Numbered from the stretch's first letter, positions 1 to 9,244 are shown. The stretch: DNA of 64,000 bases from Paraburkholderia sprentiae WSM5005 (GCF_001865575.2 NZ_CP017563.2:310001-374000), one strand, 5' to 3'. Numbers and translations: made by a program. Notes: generated by a model from the sequence alone, not told the origin.

Positions 1-60
1 GGTGTAGGCATCTATCTCTGGGTAATTCGCCTTGCCAGGATGAAGGATGAATATCTGCAT
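1..60 (-). CDS. Glycosyltransferase, N-terminal 20 codons only (runs off the left edge)
   Basis: Reading the minus strand from the ATG at position 60 gives a start (MQIFILHPGKANYPE...) that matches almost residue for residue the N-terminus of the next glycosyltransferase (MRKIFIMHPGNANYPE...). I therefore call this the beginning of a second, paralogous glycosyltransferase whose remainder lies outside the window. The 97 bases between it and the stop of the neighbouring gene hold its leader, with a modest GGAA-type ribosome site. It probably belongs to the same minus-strand exopolysaccharide unit. Only the first 20 residues are visible, so intactness cannot be judged. Confidence 0.6.
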   Translation of the reverse strand, partial: MQIFILHPGKANYPEIDAYT

Positions 61-157
61 TTCTGTTCCGAGAGTCTAGTAGGGTCGCTGCGTCTGAACA
101 GATTGCCGCCGTCGGGGCAAAAGCTCTGCTGGGAGGAAAGTCTCGCTGATGAACCAG

Positions 158-1102
158 TCAGGAGAGCCTCCGCTTCAGATCATCTGGCAAAAATGATACG
201 ACATTGGATTGCTCTATCACCTTGTCCCAGACCAGATTGGCGAAGTCCGAGCGGCGATTGGTTTTTGCACCGCGCATGGCTTCCTCATCGATTCCGTCGA
301 AGATGTTTGCCGTGGTGATGACGCTATTGATGCCCATTTCCTCGCAGCATTGAATATTGGATGGCGAGTCGTTACATAAAATCTTCTTGCCGAGCGCGGC
401 GTACTCGAGCAGTTTGGTCGGCGTCTGATAGCAGTGCGGCCGGTGATAGGGGAAATAGCAAACGGCAACATCCGACTGGGCCACGTGCTTCAGCGCATCA
501 CGCTGCGGCAAAGGACCGGTAAAGATCAGATTTTCCGTCTTCGAGAATTTCTCGTGGATGTGTGGATCCGGCTTGCCGACGAGCAGAAGAGATTTGTTCC
601 CGTCCGAGTATTTCTTGATGAACGCTTCCAGCACGCGATCGAAGCCACGCTCGACGCTCATTTCGCCGATATAGCAGAAGTCAGCTTTCTTCTCATCCTG
701 ACCGCTTTCTTCCTGAACTTCAAAAATCCAGTTCGGTACACCCATCGGTAAAATCACGCTGGGCACGCCGGCGCCAAAGCCCATGATCTGTTGCTGCCGT
801 TTGTTCTGGAAGATTCGCAGGTTCGGCTGACAGTTGAAGTGCCGTTTCGCGAAGTCCTTCATCGCTGGCCAGCCGCCCACGGAAAGCGAACGGTAATCGT
901 GGATGACGAAATCGGATGCAAGGCGGTCCGGGTAGAAACCCATGATTGACCAAAGAATAATGTCGTTTTTCTTTTCGAGTTTTCGGAATTCGCTCGTTGA
1001 TCCAATCAGAACATCCGCGCCGCGATTCTGAAAGTAATTCTTGTAGGCCGTGACTTCCGGATAATTGGCGTTGCCCGGATGCATGATGAAAATCTTGCGC
1101 AT
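158..1102 (-). CDS. Glycosyltransferase (GT-B fold, exopolysaccharide assembly)
   Basis: This 314-residue protein looks like a family-1-type GT-B glycosyltransferase that adds a sugar to a lipid-linked exopolysaccharide repeat unit on the cytoplasmic face of the inner membrane. The N-terminal half has a Rossmann-like start (IFIMHPGNANYPE). The C-terminal half has the expected nucleotide-sugar region: GEMSVERGFDRVLEAF, then LLVGKPDP, then the PTKLLEYAALGKKI segment that corresponds to the donor-binding helix of this fold. It is slightly short for the class. The start has a good ribosome site (AAGGGGCAAC). A paralogue begins just downstream on the same strand. Donor, acceptor and linkage cannot be told from sequence. 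Confidence 0.8.
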   Translation of the reverse strand: MRKIFIMHPGNANYPEVTAYKNYFQNRGADVLIGSTSEFRKLEKKNDIILWSIMGFYPDRLASDFVIHDYRSLSVGGWPAMKDFAKRHFNCQPNLRIFQNKRQQQIMGFGAGVPSVILPMGVPNWIFEVQEESGQDEKKADFCYIGEMSVERGFDRVLEAFIKKYSDGNKSLLLVGKPDPHIHEKFSKTENLIFTGPLPQRDALKHVAQSDVAVCYFPYHRPHCYQTPTKLLEYAALGKKILCNDSPSNIQCCEEMGINSVITTANIFDGIDEEAMRGAKTNRRSDFANLVWDKVIEQSNVVSFLPDDLKRRLS

Positions 1103-1172
1103 GTTGCCCCTTTGTCGCTATACGGAGATGAAGACAATTAAGGTTATTATGAGAAATTGCTCCGCAGGCGCA

Positions 1173-1323
1173 GACGATTCCTGATTCGTCAGGCGGTCCC
1201 GTCCCAGTCTCTCCCGCACTCAATTTATCGTTGGCCGAACTCATCGACCAGACGTTGTCGTTACGATCGACCGCGATCTGTTCGATGCCGCGCGTCGAAG
1301 GACCGAGTCCGACCGAGTGTTTC
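1173..1323 (-). pseudogene. Possible remnant of an NHL/beta-propeller-type secreted protein
   Basis: Between the glycosyltransferase and the deacetylase, one minus-strand frame reads STRGIEQIAVDRNDNVW. This resembles one blade of NHL or virginiamycin-B-lyase-like proteins (pattern: G-I-A-hydrophobic-D-x-x-x-N-V-W). There is no start, no second blade, and the frame runs on into unrelated sequence, so at most this is a gene scrap. Chance resemblance is quite possible. Confidence 0.2.
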
Positions 1324-1333
1324 ACACTACACG

Positions 1334-2266
1334 TTATTGCGGGCGCTGCGCTTGCGACGTCTGATTCAGTGACCGCGACCTGCCACGAAACCGCTCGCAG
1401 AAGCGCCGAACACGGCCCAGCCGGAGATAGCGTGGCGCCAGCGTGAAGCCGGTGAGTTGCGCGGCAAACCATGACACGGAGGAGTCATCCTCGATGTCGA
1501 ACGCCTTGAGCCGGAACGGATCGCTGCTTTGATCGTTCCATCCAACATCGGTCGTGCGTGCCGTCTTGTAGCCGGCGACCTTCAGCATCGCAATTTCGCG
1601 CGGACCGTAAATGCCGTAGGGATACGCAAAATGCTCGCACGGCTTGCCGACGAGGCGCTCAACCTCGATGCGGGAGCCGGCAAGTTCTTCAAAGCACTCG
1701 TCGTCGTCACAGCGGGTCAGCGTCGGGTGATAGCGCGTGTGGGACTGAAAATCGACATAAGGGCGCATCGTTTCGATCTGGGCGGCGCTCAGGCCACTCA
1801 CGATGGCCGACTCGTTCAGCTGGTCCTGCCGAAAACCCCGCGCGGCCAATTCCGCGAGGCGCTCGTCGTTTTTCATGCGGATCAGCCGCTTCACGTCGGC
1901 ATGTTTGGCGACGGGATCCAGGAACCAGTGAGTCCGCTGTTGCGCCACGACGCTGCTACAGATATAGATGGTGGGGCGCACGCCGTACTTGACAAAAATG
2001 GGTAACAGGTCGGCATTGCCGACATGACCATCATCGAAAGTGATTGCGGCGCGCGGGCGGCCGTTGCCGCGCGAGTTTGCCTCCGACAGCGGAACGAACT
2101 CCACCTTGTCTTTCAGATATTCAAGATGCGCTTCGAGCGTTGCGGGCGTAGGATCGTGATAAAGCAGTATCGCGACACGGTCGCGCCACAATAGCGCTCT
2201 AACCGCCGTCGGCACACCAGCGACAAGTAGAGCGCGTGTGAATATCTCACGCATCAAGGGTTTCAT
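1334..2266 (-). CDS. Polysaccharide deacetylase family protein (NodB/CE4 fold)
   Basis: This is a 310-residue carbohydrate-esterase-4 type protein. The sequence shows the YHDPTPATLEAHL opening typical of polysaccharide deacetylases, the TFDDGH motif that supplies the catalytic base and a metal-binding aspartate, and SHTRYHPTL, which fits the SHxxxH zinc-binding motif. A later FAYPYGIYGPRE stretch matches the usual substrate-groove motif. It probably removes N- or O-acetyl groups from the exopolysaccharide made by the surrounding genes. I chose the ATG at 2266, which has GGACAG six bases upstream, over the longer TTG start at 2278. There is no clear signal peptide, so whether it acts in the cytoplasm or periplasm is open. 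Confidence 0.82.
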   Translation of the reverse strand: MKPLMREIFTRALLVAGVPTAVRALLWRDRVAILLYHDPTPATLEAHLEYLKDKVEFVPLSEANSRGNGRPRAAITFDDGHVGNADLLPIFVKYGVRPTIYICSSVVAQQRTHWFLDPVAKHADVKRLIRMKNDERLAELAARGFRQDQLNESAIVSGLSAAQIETMRPYVDFQSHTRYHPTLTRCDDDECFEELAGSRIEVERLVGKPCEHFAYPYGIYGPREIAMLKVAGYKTARTTDVGWNDQSSDPFRLKAFDIEDDSSVSWFAAQLTGFTLAPRYLRLGRVRRFCERFRGRSRSLNQTSQAQRPQ

Positions 2267-2665
2267 ATGTCTGTCCAATTACCGGCGATTCAATTGCATT
2301 GTGCCGTTGTGGCCAGAAATGAGAATGTGCGGCAGCGTACAGTGGTGCTGTAAGCCATAAGTTAATCTGCGATTGCTGCTGGTATGAATAAATCTCTCTG
2401 GTTTCTGGCGCCATATGTCGTGCGCTGGAGAACGGAGAAGACCGCGCCAGAAGAGGCGGAATTTTCCTTTAAGACGATTTGTCTCGAGCGCTCGGTGGGT
2501 ACAACGTGTGCGGATTTCCGCGTCGGTGCGTTGCACGCCAGGATCCCACACTCTGCATCGTGGTTAATTGTGGCCGTCCCGTGACAAGCATTGTTTTGGT
2601 ACGCCGCGGTGTCTGCGCACCCATGCAGGTTCCGACTTTTTCGAATATCGATCCGTGGGGTTTCG
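2267..2665. other. Divergent intergenic region of the exopolysaccharide locus
   Basis: About 400 bases separate the minus-strand deacetylase from the plus-strand tyrosine-kinase gene and should hold promoters for both. I see no convincing -35/-10 pair, no strong palindrome and no credible gene. Short open frames here have no family resemblance or codon character. Confidence 0.5.
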
Positions 2666-4933
2666 ATGAATCACAATTTTCCGCTTGCGAATCCTGCTGC
2701 GCTACGAAATGACGATGTCAACCTGTCGCGTTATCTGGACGTGCTCGTGGCAAGCCGCTGGCTTGTCGGAGGAATCGCCGGCAGTGTCCTCGCACTGGGT
2801 GTGGCTTACGCGTATATCGCGCGGCCCGTTTATCAAGCCGATATCCTTATTCAGGTCGAAGACAGCCTACCAACCAACAATAATTCGAAAAGCCCTCTGG
2901 GTGACGTCTCCAGCATGTTCGACGTCAAAACAGAGGCAACGGCTGAGATGGAAATACTTCAGTCGAGAATGGTGGTCGGCAAAGCCGTTGACGATCTCGG
3001 CCTTGATATCAGCGCAAAGCCGAAACGCTTTCCGTTAATTGGCGACTGGGTGGGCCGGAAAGCCACGAGCCTTTCTCAGCCAGGCATATTCGGATATGGC
3101 GGATATGCGTGGGGCAAAGAATCGATCAAAGTGTCCAGCTTCAACGTTCCGGAAGCATTCGAAGGCGAGAAGTTCGTATTGACGGTATTGAACGGCGGCC
3201 GCTACCGGTTGGAGCAATCGGATCTCGACCAGCCGATCGAAGGCGTCGTCGGCGGATCGCTAGATATGAAGCTGCCTGTTGGCGCGATCACGCTCAGAGT
3301 CGATTCGCTGAACGCGAAGCCGGGCACTGAATTCGTTCTGGTGAGGCAGTCGCGTGAAAAGACGGTCGAAGATCTGCAGAACAAGCTCAACATTTCGCAG
3401 AAGGGAAAAGACAGCGGCATCATCGCGGCGTCGCTGACGGGTTCCGATCGGTTGCTCACGGCCGGCACGCTCGCCGAAATCGGCAAGGCGTATGTCGACC
3501 AGAACCTCGAGCGCAAGGCGGCAGAAGCTGAGAAGTCACTCGCGTTTCTGAGCGATCTGCTTCCGCAACTCAAAAGCGACCTCGAGCGCGCTGAAGGTCG
3601 CTACAACGACATGCGCAACCGCATGGGCGTCTTCAATCTGAGCGAGCAAGGCAAATCGTATCTCGATCAAAGCGTGGCGACCGAGCGCAGCCTTCTCGAG
3701 CTAAAGCAAAAGCGGGCTGAAATGAGTGCGCTCTACGCACCGGATCATCCGAGCATTCAGGCAATCAACCAGCAGATCGGCATGCTGACCAGCAAAGTCG
3801 AAACGCTGTCGAAGCAGGAACAGGCGTTGCCGGACCTGGAGCAGAACGCCGTGCGTCTGACGCGAGAGGTGAATGTCGACAACGAACTATACGTCGGCAT
3901 GTTGAATAACATGCAGCAACTCAAACTTGTGCGTGCTGGCAAGGTGGGAACGGTGCGGTTGGTCGATAGCCCGGTGGTCCCGAAAGATCCGATCAAGCCG
4001 AACAAGCTTCTGGTGATTATCTATGCCGCGCTGGGCGGTCTGATTCTGGGCGTGGGCGCCGCGTTCGCACGCGCAGCGCTGTATCGGGGCATTACCGATG
4101 CAGAGGAGATCGAAGAGCAAACGGGTCTCAACGTCTACGCGACCGTGCCGCTTTCGCAAGCGAGAGTCGCGCGAATCGGCAAGACGCCGAACCCGCCGGC
4201 CGGTGACAAGTTCTTGCTCGCGAGCGAGTTTCCGCGCGACGCATCGATCGAAAGCCTGCGCCGGCTCAGGACCGCGCTGCATTTTGCGATGCTCGAATCG
4301 GAATCCGGCGATAACCGGGTGCTTCTGACGGGCCCCACGGAGCAGGTTGGCAAGTCGTTTCTCTCCGCCAATCTGGCGGCGGTCGTATCGGCGGCCGGCA
4401 AGCGGGTGTTGTTGATCGACGCGGACTTCCGCAGGGGGCACCTCGAGCAGTACTTCGGTGTCGATTGCAAGCCCGGACTGGCCGATTACCTGTCGTCGTC
4501 GGAGGGTGAATCTGAGTCAATCATCATGCGTGACGTCGTACCGGGCCTCGATTTTGTTCCGCGCGGCGCCACGCCGGAGAATCCCGCCGAGCTTCTGTTG
4601 AGCGAGCGCATGCAGCGATTCCTCGCTAACACAAGCGAATACGACATCGTGCTGATCGACACGCCGCCTGTTCTCGCCGTGTCCGACGCAACCGCGCTCG
4701 CGCATAGCTGCGGCACTGTGTTGCTGGTCACGCGCTTCGAGACGACTTCCATTGCCGAGGTGATGGAGGCAACCAAGGAGTTGAAGCAGGCGAAAGCCCA
4801 CGTGAAGGGTGTGATCTTCAACGGCATCAACACCGACATGTATCGCTACAGTCTGGGCGCGCGTGCCGGACTCTATCGGAACGCGTCTTATCTCGACGGA
4901 TTGCCGGCCAGTGGGAACACGCAAGAAAGCTAG
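2666..4933 (+). CDS. Wzc/GumC-type polysaccharide co-polymerase with BY-kinase domain
   Basis: This 755-residue inner-membrane protein should control chain length and export of the exopolysaccharide and phosphorylate itself on tyrosine. The N-terminus carries a Wzz domain with a first membrane helix (about residues 30-55). A long coiled-coil periplasmic section is followed by a second helix near residue 450 (LLVIIYAALGGLILGVGAAF). The cytoplasmic kinase has a Walker A motif GPTEQVGKS at about 556-564, a Walker A' motif VLLIDADFRRG, and Walker B VLIDTPPVLAV. Four tyrosines lie in the last 45 residues (for example MYRYSLG), fewer than in enterobacterial Wzc but adequate for a tyrosine tail. I prefer the ATG at 2666 (MNHNFPLANPAAL) to the upstream start at 2591 because the extra 25 residues look like leader sequence. 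It heads the plus-strand exopolysaccharide genes. Confidence 0.88.
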   Translation: MNHNFPLANPAALRNDDVNLSRYLDVLVASRWLVGGIAGSVLALGVAYAYIARPVYQADILIQVEDSLPTNNNSKSPLGDVSSMFDVKTEATAEMEILQSRMVVGKAVDDLGLDISAKPKRFPLIGDWVGRKATSLSQPGIFGYGGYAWGKESIKVSSFNVPEAFEGEKFVLTVLNGGRYRLEQSDLDQPIEGVVGGSLDMKLPVGAITLRVDSLNAKPGTEFVLVRQSREKTVEDLQNKLNISQKGKDSGIIAASLTGSDRLLTAGTLAEIGKAYVDQNLERKAAEAEKSLAFLSDLLPQLKSDLERAEGRYNDMRNRMGVFNLSEQGKSYLDQSVATERSLLELKQKRAEMSALYAPDHPSIQAINQQIGMLTSKVETLSKQEQALPDLEQNAVRLTREVNVDNELYVGMLNNMQQLKLVRAGKVGTVRLVDSPVVPKDPIKPNKLLVIIYAALGGLILGVGAAFARAALYRGITDAEEIEEQTGLNVYATVPLSQARVARIGKTPNPPAGDKFLLASEFPRDASIESLRRLRTALHFAMLESESGDNRVLLTGPTEQVGKSFLSANLAAVVSAAGKRVLLIDADFRRGHLEQYFGVDCKPGLADYLSSSEGESESIIMRDVVPGLDFVPRGATPENPAELLLSERMQRFLANTSEYDIVLIDTPPVLAVSDATALAHSCGTVLLVTRFETTSIAEVMEATKELKQAKAHVKGVIFNGINTDMYRYSLGARAGLYRNASYLDGLPASGNTQES

Positions 4934-5004
4934 TCATAGCGACGGGAGGACCGCTGTCGTGAAGTGCGATCAACAAACCAACCGGCTTTCGGCGTAGATA
5001 GACT

Positions 5005-6243
5005 GTGAATATCAAACACTCGTTCGTCAGTGTCGCTGGGGTCGTACTCAGTCAGGCGCTCAGTTTCGTTTCGGTACTTCTAATCGGGAAGTATTGTGGG
5101 CCAACGGATCTCGGTTACTTCAGCCAACTGATGGCTGGTGGTCTTTTCGTCGGCTCGGTGATCGGCTTGCGGCTCGAGGTCGCATGCTTGACGGCGGAAA
5201 AGGCGCTGGCTGTGCGCGCGATGACGAGCTCCAGCGCCGTCGCCATACTGATCGGTCTTGCGCTCGCGGTGGCCGCAATCATTTCGGGCCACCTCGAATA
5301 CATTCCGGTAATCTGCCTGGCGTTCGGTGTATTCATGCAGCAGGCGCTGTGTGCCGCACTGACCAGCGAAAGAAAGTACGCGAAGATCGCCTCGATCCGA
5401 TTCTTTCCGAATGCTGCATTCGCTGGCTACTTCATCTGCCTGATGGCGCTGTCAAAGGGTGAGTGCACGGGCGCAAGCGTCTTCAATATCTATAGCTGGA
5501 TCTTTCTAGCCTCCACTTTCGTGCCGGCCGTCATTTATCTTTACTCGGCGCGAAATCTGGTCCCGGCCGCCTTCATGAAGCTGTCCGCGCTTCAGATCCA
5601 GTACGCTAAATTTGGCGTGCCTACCACTACGCTGAATTCCTTCGTGATCTATGCGTCGGCCATTCTGATGCCGATGATCTTCGACCATCGCGACGCCGGC
5701 ATCTTCGCGCTCGCGTACCGCGTCGGCTATTTTCCCGCGTCATTGTTGTCGCAAAGTCTTGGGGCCGTGTTCCGCCGCGATCTGATCGATTATTTCGATG
5801 GTGAACGAAAGGGCGGCGAGAATCCGACCCGCCAGTTTTTAACGTCGCTGACTTTTATCAGCCTCGCGCTGGTCGCCGCTTGCTACGCGGGCTTGAGTCT
5901 CATTATTCATGTGAAGATGGGCGAACAGTGGGAATCGTCGATGTCGGTGTACCTGCTCTTCGTTCCGTACTTCATCATGATGGCGATCTACGGTTCGATG
6001 GCGCAGGTGTTTATCGTCGTGAACCGGCAGAAGGTTGATCTGATGATTCAAATGGCCAATGCGGTTCTGATCTTCCTGATCTTTGCGACGGCGCATTTCT
6101 TCGGAGTTGGCTTCATCCACACGCTGCTGCTGCTCAGCGTGAGCGGAACGATCGTGGCAAGCGTAGGTACGTATCAGGCACTCAAGATCGGCAAGGGGAC
6201 CGAAGCTTATACGGATCGGCAACCCGGTTGGGGAACGCCATGA
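5005..6243 (+). CDS. Wzx-like polysaccharide flippase (MOP superfamily)
   Basis: This very hydrophobic 412-residue protein has about ten to twelve predicted membrane segments. It opens with FVSVAGVVLSQALSFVSVLLIGKYCGPTDLGYFSQL, the usual first helix and G-x-x-D-x-G-x-F-S turn of oligosaccharide flippases. It should move undecaprenyl-linked repeat units across the inner membrane for polymerisation. The start is GTG at 5005; no ATG occurs nearby in frame. It lies 71 bases after the co-polymerase gene and 64 before the putative polymerase, which suggests one operon. Confidence 0.8.
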   Translation: MNIKHSFVSVAGVVLSQALSFVSVLLIGKYCGPTDLGYFSQLMAGGLFVGSVIGLRLEVACLTAEKALAVRAMTSSSAVAILIGLALAVAAIISGHLEYIPVICLAFGVFMQQALCAALTSERKYAKIASIRFFPNAAFAGYFICLMALSKGECTGASVFNIYSWIFLASTFVPAVIYLYSARNLVPAAFMKLSALQIQYAKFGVPTTTLNSFVIYASAILMPMIFDHRDAGIFALAYRVGYFPASLLSQSLGAVFRRDLIDYFDGERKGGENPTRQFLTSLTFISLALVAACYAGLSLIIHVKMGEQWESSMSVYLLFVPYFIMMAIYGSMAQVFIVVNRQKVDLMIQMANAVLIFLIFATAHFFGVGFIHTLLLLSVSGTIVASVGTYQALKIGKGTEAYTDRQPGWGTP

Positions 6244-6307
6244 ACGTCACCATCATGCGTGCAATGCTTGCGGCTTTACCGGTCACGTGCACGTTCGGGG
6301 GTAAAGC

Positions 6308-7402
6308 ATGCGCATCGTAAAAGTACCTGGCATTATCGGCAAGAGTGCGAGTCCGGGCGTGTCAGCGGCGGTGTGGTTCCTGTTGTTCATTGCGCTGTAC
6401 GCCGTTTCAGCGGCACACGATTCATTGCTACCCGAGCGCTTTCTGCTCGATGAGGCCATGATCTTCGACCGGATGAAGACCGTCACCTCGTTCCAGGCCT
6501 TTGGGGATTCGTTCGACAACCTCGCGTGGATATTCAAGGGCTTTGGGCTGGAGAATTTTTCAATCTCCCTTGCCGGTTTTCTGGCATCGACACTCGGCAT
6601 GTTTTTCGCCATCTGGCGCTCCAGTGTCAAGTCGTTGAAGCCCGCCGAGTTTGTCCTCGTTGCGTTCTGGCTGGTCAATCAGACCGTCTACATCGGCATA
6701 CCGTCGAAAGAGCTCATCATTTCTGTCGTAGTGATGCTGCTCCTGTTTTATAGCTCGTCTCGCGCGATTCTGGCTTTGTTCGTCGTGCTGGCAGGACTGG
6801 TCGCTGTTTACTTCCGCTCGTACTGGGCCATTACTTTGGTCGCGACCGTGTTTCTCTACCTCGTGCCGAAAAGCTTCAGAAAGCCTTTGCCGTTGGTCGT
6901 GATCGCGCTCGTCATGTTCGTGATCGTCGCGGTCGTGTTTCAGACGGTATACGGCCAATCGTTGGACTTTGCACGGCAGAGTGCCAACGAGTGGCGAGAT
7001 CCGAATGAAGTGGGTTCGATCATCGTTCAGTTCATTCCGGGCAACAATATGTTCATCGGGGTAGCGAACGTCGCCATTACGCTTGCGACCTTCGTGTTGC
7101 CGTTGCGCCTGATCACGTCGGGTTCTCCGTTGCAAATGCTTGGTGGTCTTGGCGTGTTCCTTACCTTCTGGATGGTCTTGCTGCGCTACCGAAAGGCCAC
7201 ATCGTTATTTCCGGTAGGCCGCTTCGAGAAACTGTGCTTCTGTTTTCTGGTTAGTTTCATCGCAACGCAGGCTATCTTCGAGCCGGACTATGGCTCATTC
7301 CTGCGGCACCTGTCTCCGGTGTCACCGATGATCATGTTCCTCGTTCTGCGCCTCGAATCGCTTCGGAAGGGCAAGGCACCCGTTGCCGAACAGCGGAGTT
7401 GA
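6308..7402 (+). CDS. Wzy-like exopolysaccharide polymerase (polytopic membrane protein)
   Basis: This 364-residue protein has roughly nine to ten membrane segments, with hydrophobic blocks starting at VWFLLFIALYAVSA, ISLAGFLASTLGMFF, LIISVVVMLLLFY and AILALFVVLAGLVAVYF. A charged periplasmic loop lies around residues 215-240. Wzy polymerases have little sequence conservation, so the call rests on topology, length and position after a flippase in an exopolysaccharide operon. An O-antigen-ligase-like or EpsG-like protein is the alternative. It is the last gene of the plus-strand group and faces the convergent glycoside hydrolase gene 60 bases away. Confidence 0.6.
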   Translation: MRIVKVPGIIGKSASPGVSAAVWFLLFIALYAVSAAHDSLLPERFLLDEAMIFDRMKTVTSFQAFGDSFDNLAWIFKGFGLENFSISLAGFLASTLGMFFAIWRSSVKSLKPAEFVLVAFWLVNQTVYIGIPSKELIISVVVMLLLFYSSSRAILALFVVLAGLVAVYFRSYWAITLVATVFLYLVPKSFRKPLPLVVIALVMFVIVAVVFQTVYGQSLDFARQSANEWRDPNEVGSIIVQFIPGNNMFIGVANVAITLATFVLPLRLITSGSPLQMLGGLGVFLTFWMVLLRYRKATSLFPVGRFEKLCFCFLVSFIATQAIFEPDYGSFLRHLSPVSPMIMFLVLRLESLRKGKAPVAEQRS

Positions 7403-7462
7403 CGGTTTGTTGCGAGTCGGCTATTGCCGGCCGCGCGCGGGCGACAGTCGTGAGCGAGACGC

Positions 7463-9244
7463 TCAACTGTCGGGATGGCTCGCGACAAAACCCGCGAACG
7501 CGTTATACGGAAGCGCAAGCGCGGTGCCGTTGATCATCAGACCGTAGGTGGCGTCACCGCTATCGAGCTCGTAATACATCGCCGATTGGATGTTCTTCGT
7601 CTTTCTGGCCTGGTAGTAACTGAGCAGGCGCGAGGCAATGTAGTCGGCCCGGTACGCCTCGGTCTTCTCCGGCCCGGTGTTCCACTCCGAAATCACAAAG
7701 GGGACGCCATATCGGGCCTTGCAATAGGTGGGCAAATCGAAACCCGGGCCGGACCCGTCGGAGCCGATATCGAAGATGTCGCCGTACACCTCGTAGTTGT
7801 GCCAGGTCGTCAGGTCCCACCGTACGGTCGGATAGCCGCTCGTCCCGTCGGGCTGCTTGCCGTCCCACAGAGCGTCGGATGCGCCGATATCCGCGACGCA
7901 AAAATTGATGCCGCATTTGGCATCCGCCTGCACCGACTTCACTCCGGCGATCATGCCGCGCATCGCCCCACGCATCAGCGGCCAGTTCGCATTGTTGAAG
8001 TCGACGACTGCCGTTCCCGCGGTGGTGGAATCGAGAATCATCCCGCTCGCACGCGTCAGTTCGTTGCCGCATTCATACATGGTCACCCCGTGGGGTTGCA
8101 ACGCCGTCGCAACGGCTGCCGCGCAATTGAAGCCCCGCGTATAGGCCGCCGATTCGCTCGCAAAAAGGCTGCCGTTGCTGTCGTAGATGCCGACATCGAT
8201 CAGCACGAAAAGCGTCAAGCCCGCTGACTGGAATGCTCGTGCCAACGCGACGACGGTGGCGACTTGCGACGGGTCGTCGGTACAGCTGAGCCGGTACGTC
8301 GAGCAGCCGAGCGCTTTGATGATCGACACGAGCTGTGTCGTCGAATACGGGTAATCGTAGTGCCCGTTGATGCCGTGAAACGAGCCGGCTGGCGCCGCCG
8401 CCACAATGCGCGGATCGTTGCACGGTAACCATTGATCGGCATCGGCGCACACATAGAACTGACCGCCGGTGGTCTGCGTCCAGAACTTGCCGCCGTACCA
8501 CAGCAGCAGCGCCGCATTCGACATCGTGCCGACTGCGCTTCGATTGCGGTACACGACGCCGTTCGCCACGGTCCATATCGCGCCGCCCTTGTCGATCAGA
8601 TACGTCGCGGGCGGGATCGCGGTGCCGTCGGCCGAAGTGCCGCCCAAACGTGGGTCATTGCACGATCGCCATGTCGAGCCATTCCATCCGTAAAACTGAC
8701 CGCCGGTTCCCTCGTGGTAGATCGCGCCTCCGTACCAGAGTATCAGCGAGACGTTGTACGTGTTGCCCGCTGCGACACCGTTTCTGTACACCGACCCGTT
8801 GACCAGTGTCCATGCCGCGTTCTGACTGTCGATGATGACCGTCGCCGGCGGGATGGTCGTCTTCTGGGGTGAAGCGTTCGAAGCGTTGCCGGTCGACCCC
8901 GAGTTCGGGTCTGACGGAGAGCCGGCGCTTTCGCCCGCGGTCGAGCCGGATAGGTCGGTGGGCCCCGTGCCGCTCGAGGGCGCCGGCGACGAGCCGTTCG
9001 CCACCGTCGTCGCGCCGCCAGGCGAGGTCGCGATTCCAGAGCTGGTCGTACCCGTCGAACTCGCGATGCCGGCGGTGCCGGTGCCCGTAGAGGGTGCTGC
9101 CGCCGTGCCCGATGGATTCGCGGAGTTGCCCGTGGAAGAGCCGCCGGCATCCGCAGTGCCACTACCACCACCGCCGCACGCGCTCAATACGACGCTTCCG
9201 CCGAGCGCGGTGAGACTACCAAGAAATTGACGTCGTCCAATCAT
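7463..9244 (-). CDS. Tat-exported lipoprotein with tandem repeats and clan GH-A-like hydrolase domain
   Basis: This 593-residue protein starts MIGRRQFLGSLTALGG, with a twin-arginine motif and a lipobox ending at the cysteine of VLSACGGGG, so it should be a Tat-exported, lipid-anchored protein. A Ser/Gly/Thr/Ala-rich linker covers about residues 25-125. Two homologous units of about 70 residues follow (about 135-210 and 211-282); both share W-T-[LV]-x-N-G-x-V-Y-R-N, L-x-L-W-Y-G-G, T-G-G-Q-F-Y and C-N-D-P-R. The C-terminal half looks like a (beta/alpha)8 hydrolase: E395 in ECGNELT fits the clan GH-A acid/base and E520 in VISEWNTG the nucleophile. A GH39/GH5-like activity on the exopolysaccharide or a plant glycan is plausible; the substrate is unknown. 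I chose the ATG at 9244 because the Tat signal begins there. Confidence 0.75.
   Translation of the reverse strand: MIGRRQFLGSLTALGGSVVLSACGGGGSGTADAGGSSTGNSANPSGTAAAPSTGTGTAGIASSTGTTSSGIATSPGGATTVANGSSPAPSSGTGPTDLSGSTAGESAGSPSDPNSGSTGNASNASPQKTTIPPATVIIDSQNAAWTLVNGSVYRNGVAAGNTYNVSLILWYGGAIYHEGTGGQFYGWNGSTWRSCNDPRLGGTSADGTAIPPATYLIDKGGAIWTVANGVVYRNRSAVGTMSNAALLLWYGGKFWTQTTGGQFYVCADADQWLPCNDPRIVAAAPAGSFHGINGHYDYPYSTTQLVSIIKALGCSTYRLSCTDDPSQVATVVALARAFQSAGLTLFVLIDVGIYDSNGSLFASESAAYTRGFNCAAAVATALQPHGVTMYECGNELTRASGMILDSTTAGTAVVDFNNANWPLMRGAMRGMIAGVKSVQADAKCGINFCVADIGASDALWDGKQPDGTSGYPTVRWDLTTWHNYEVYGDIFDIGSDGSGPGFDLPTYCKARYGVPFVISEWNTGPEKTEAYRADYIASRLLSYYQARKTKNIQSAMYYELDSGDATYGLMINGTALALPYNAFAGFVASHPDS

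Noticed and set aside
720..1472. A 250-codon minus-strand frame across the glycosyltransferase start and the deacetylase end
   Set aside because: It overlaps two well-supported genes in another frame and has no ribosome site. Only its middle part has any family-like look, reported separately with low confidence.
7475..8227. A 250-codon plus-strand frame opposite the glycoside hydrolase
   Set aside because: It is antisense to a gene with signal, repeats and catalytic motifs; such long shadows are normal in high-GC DNA.
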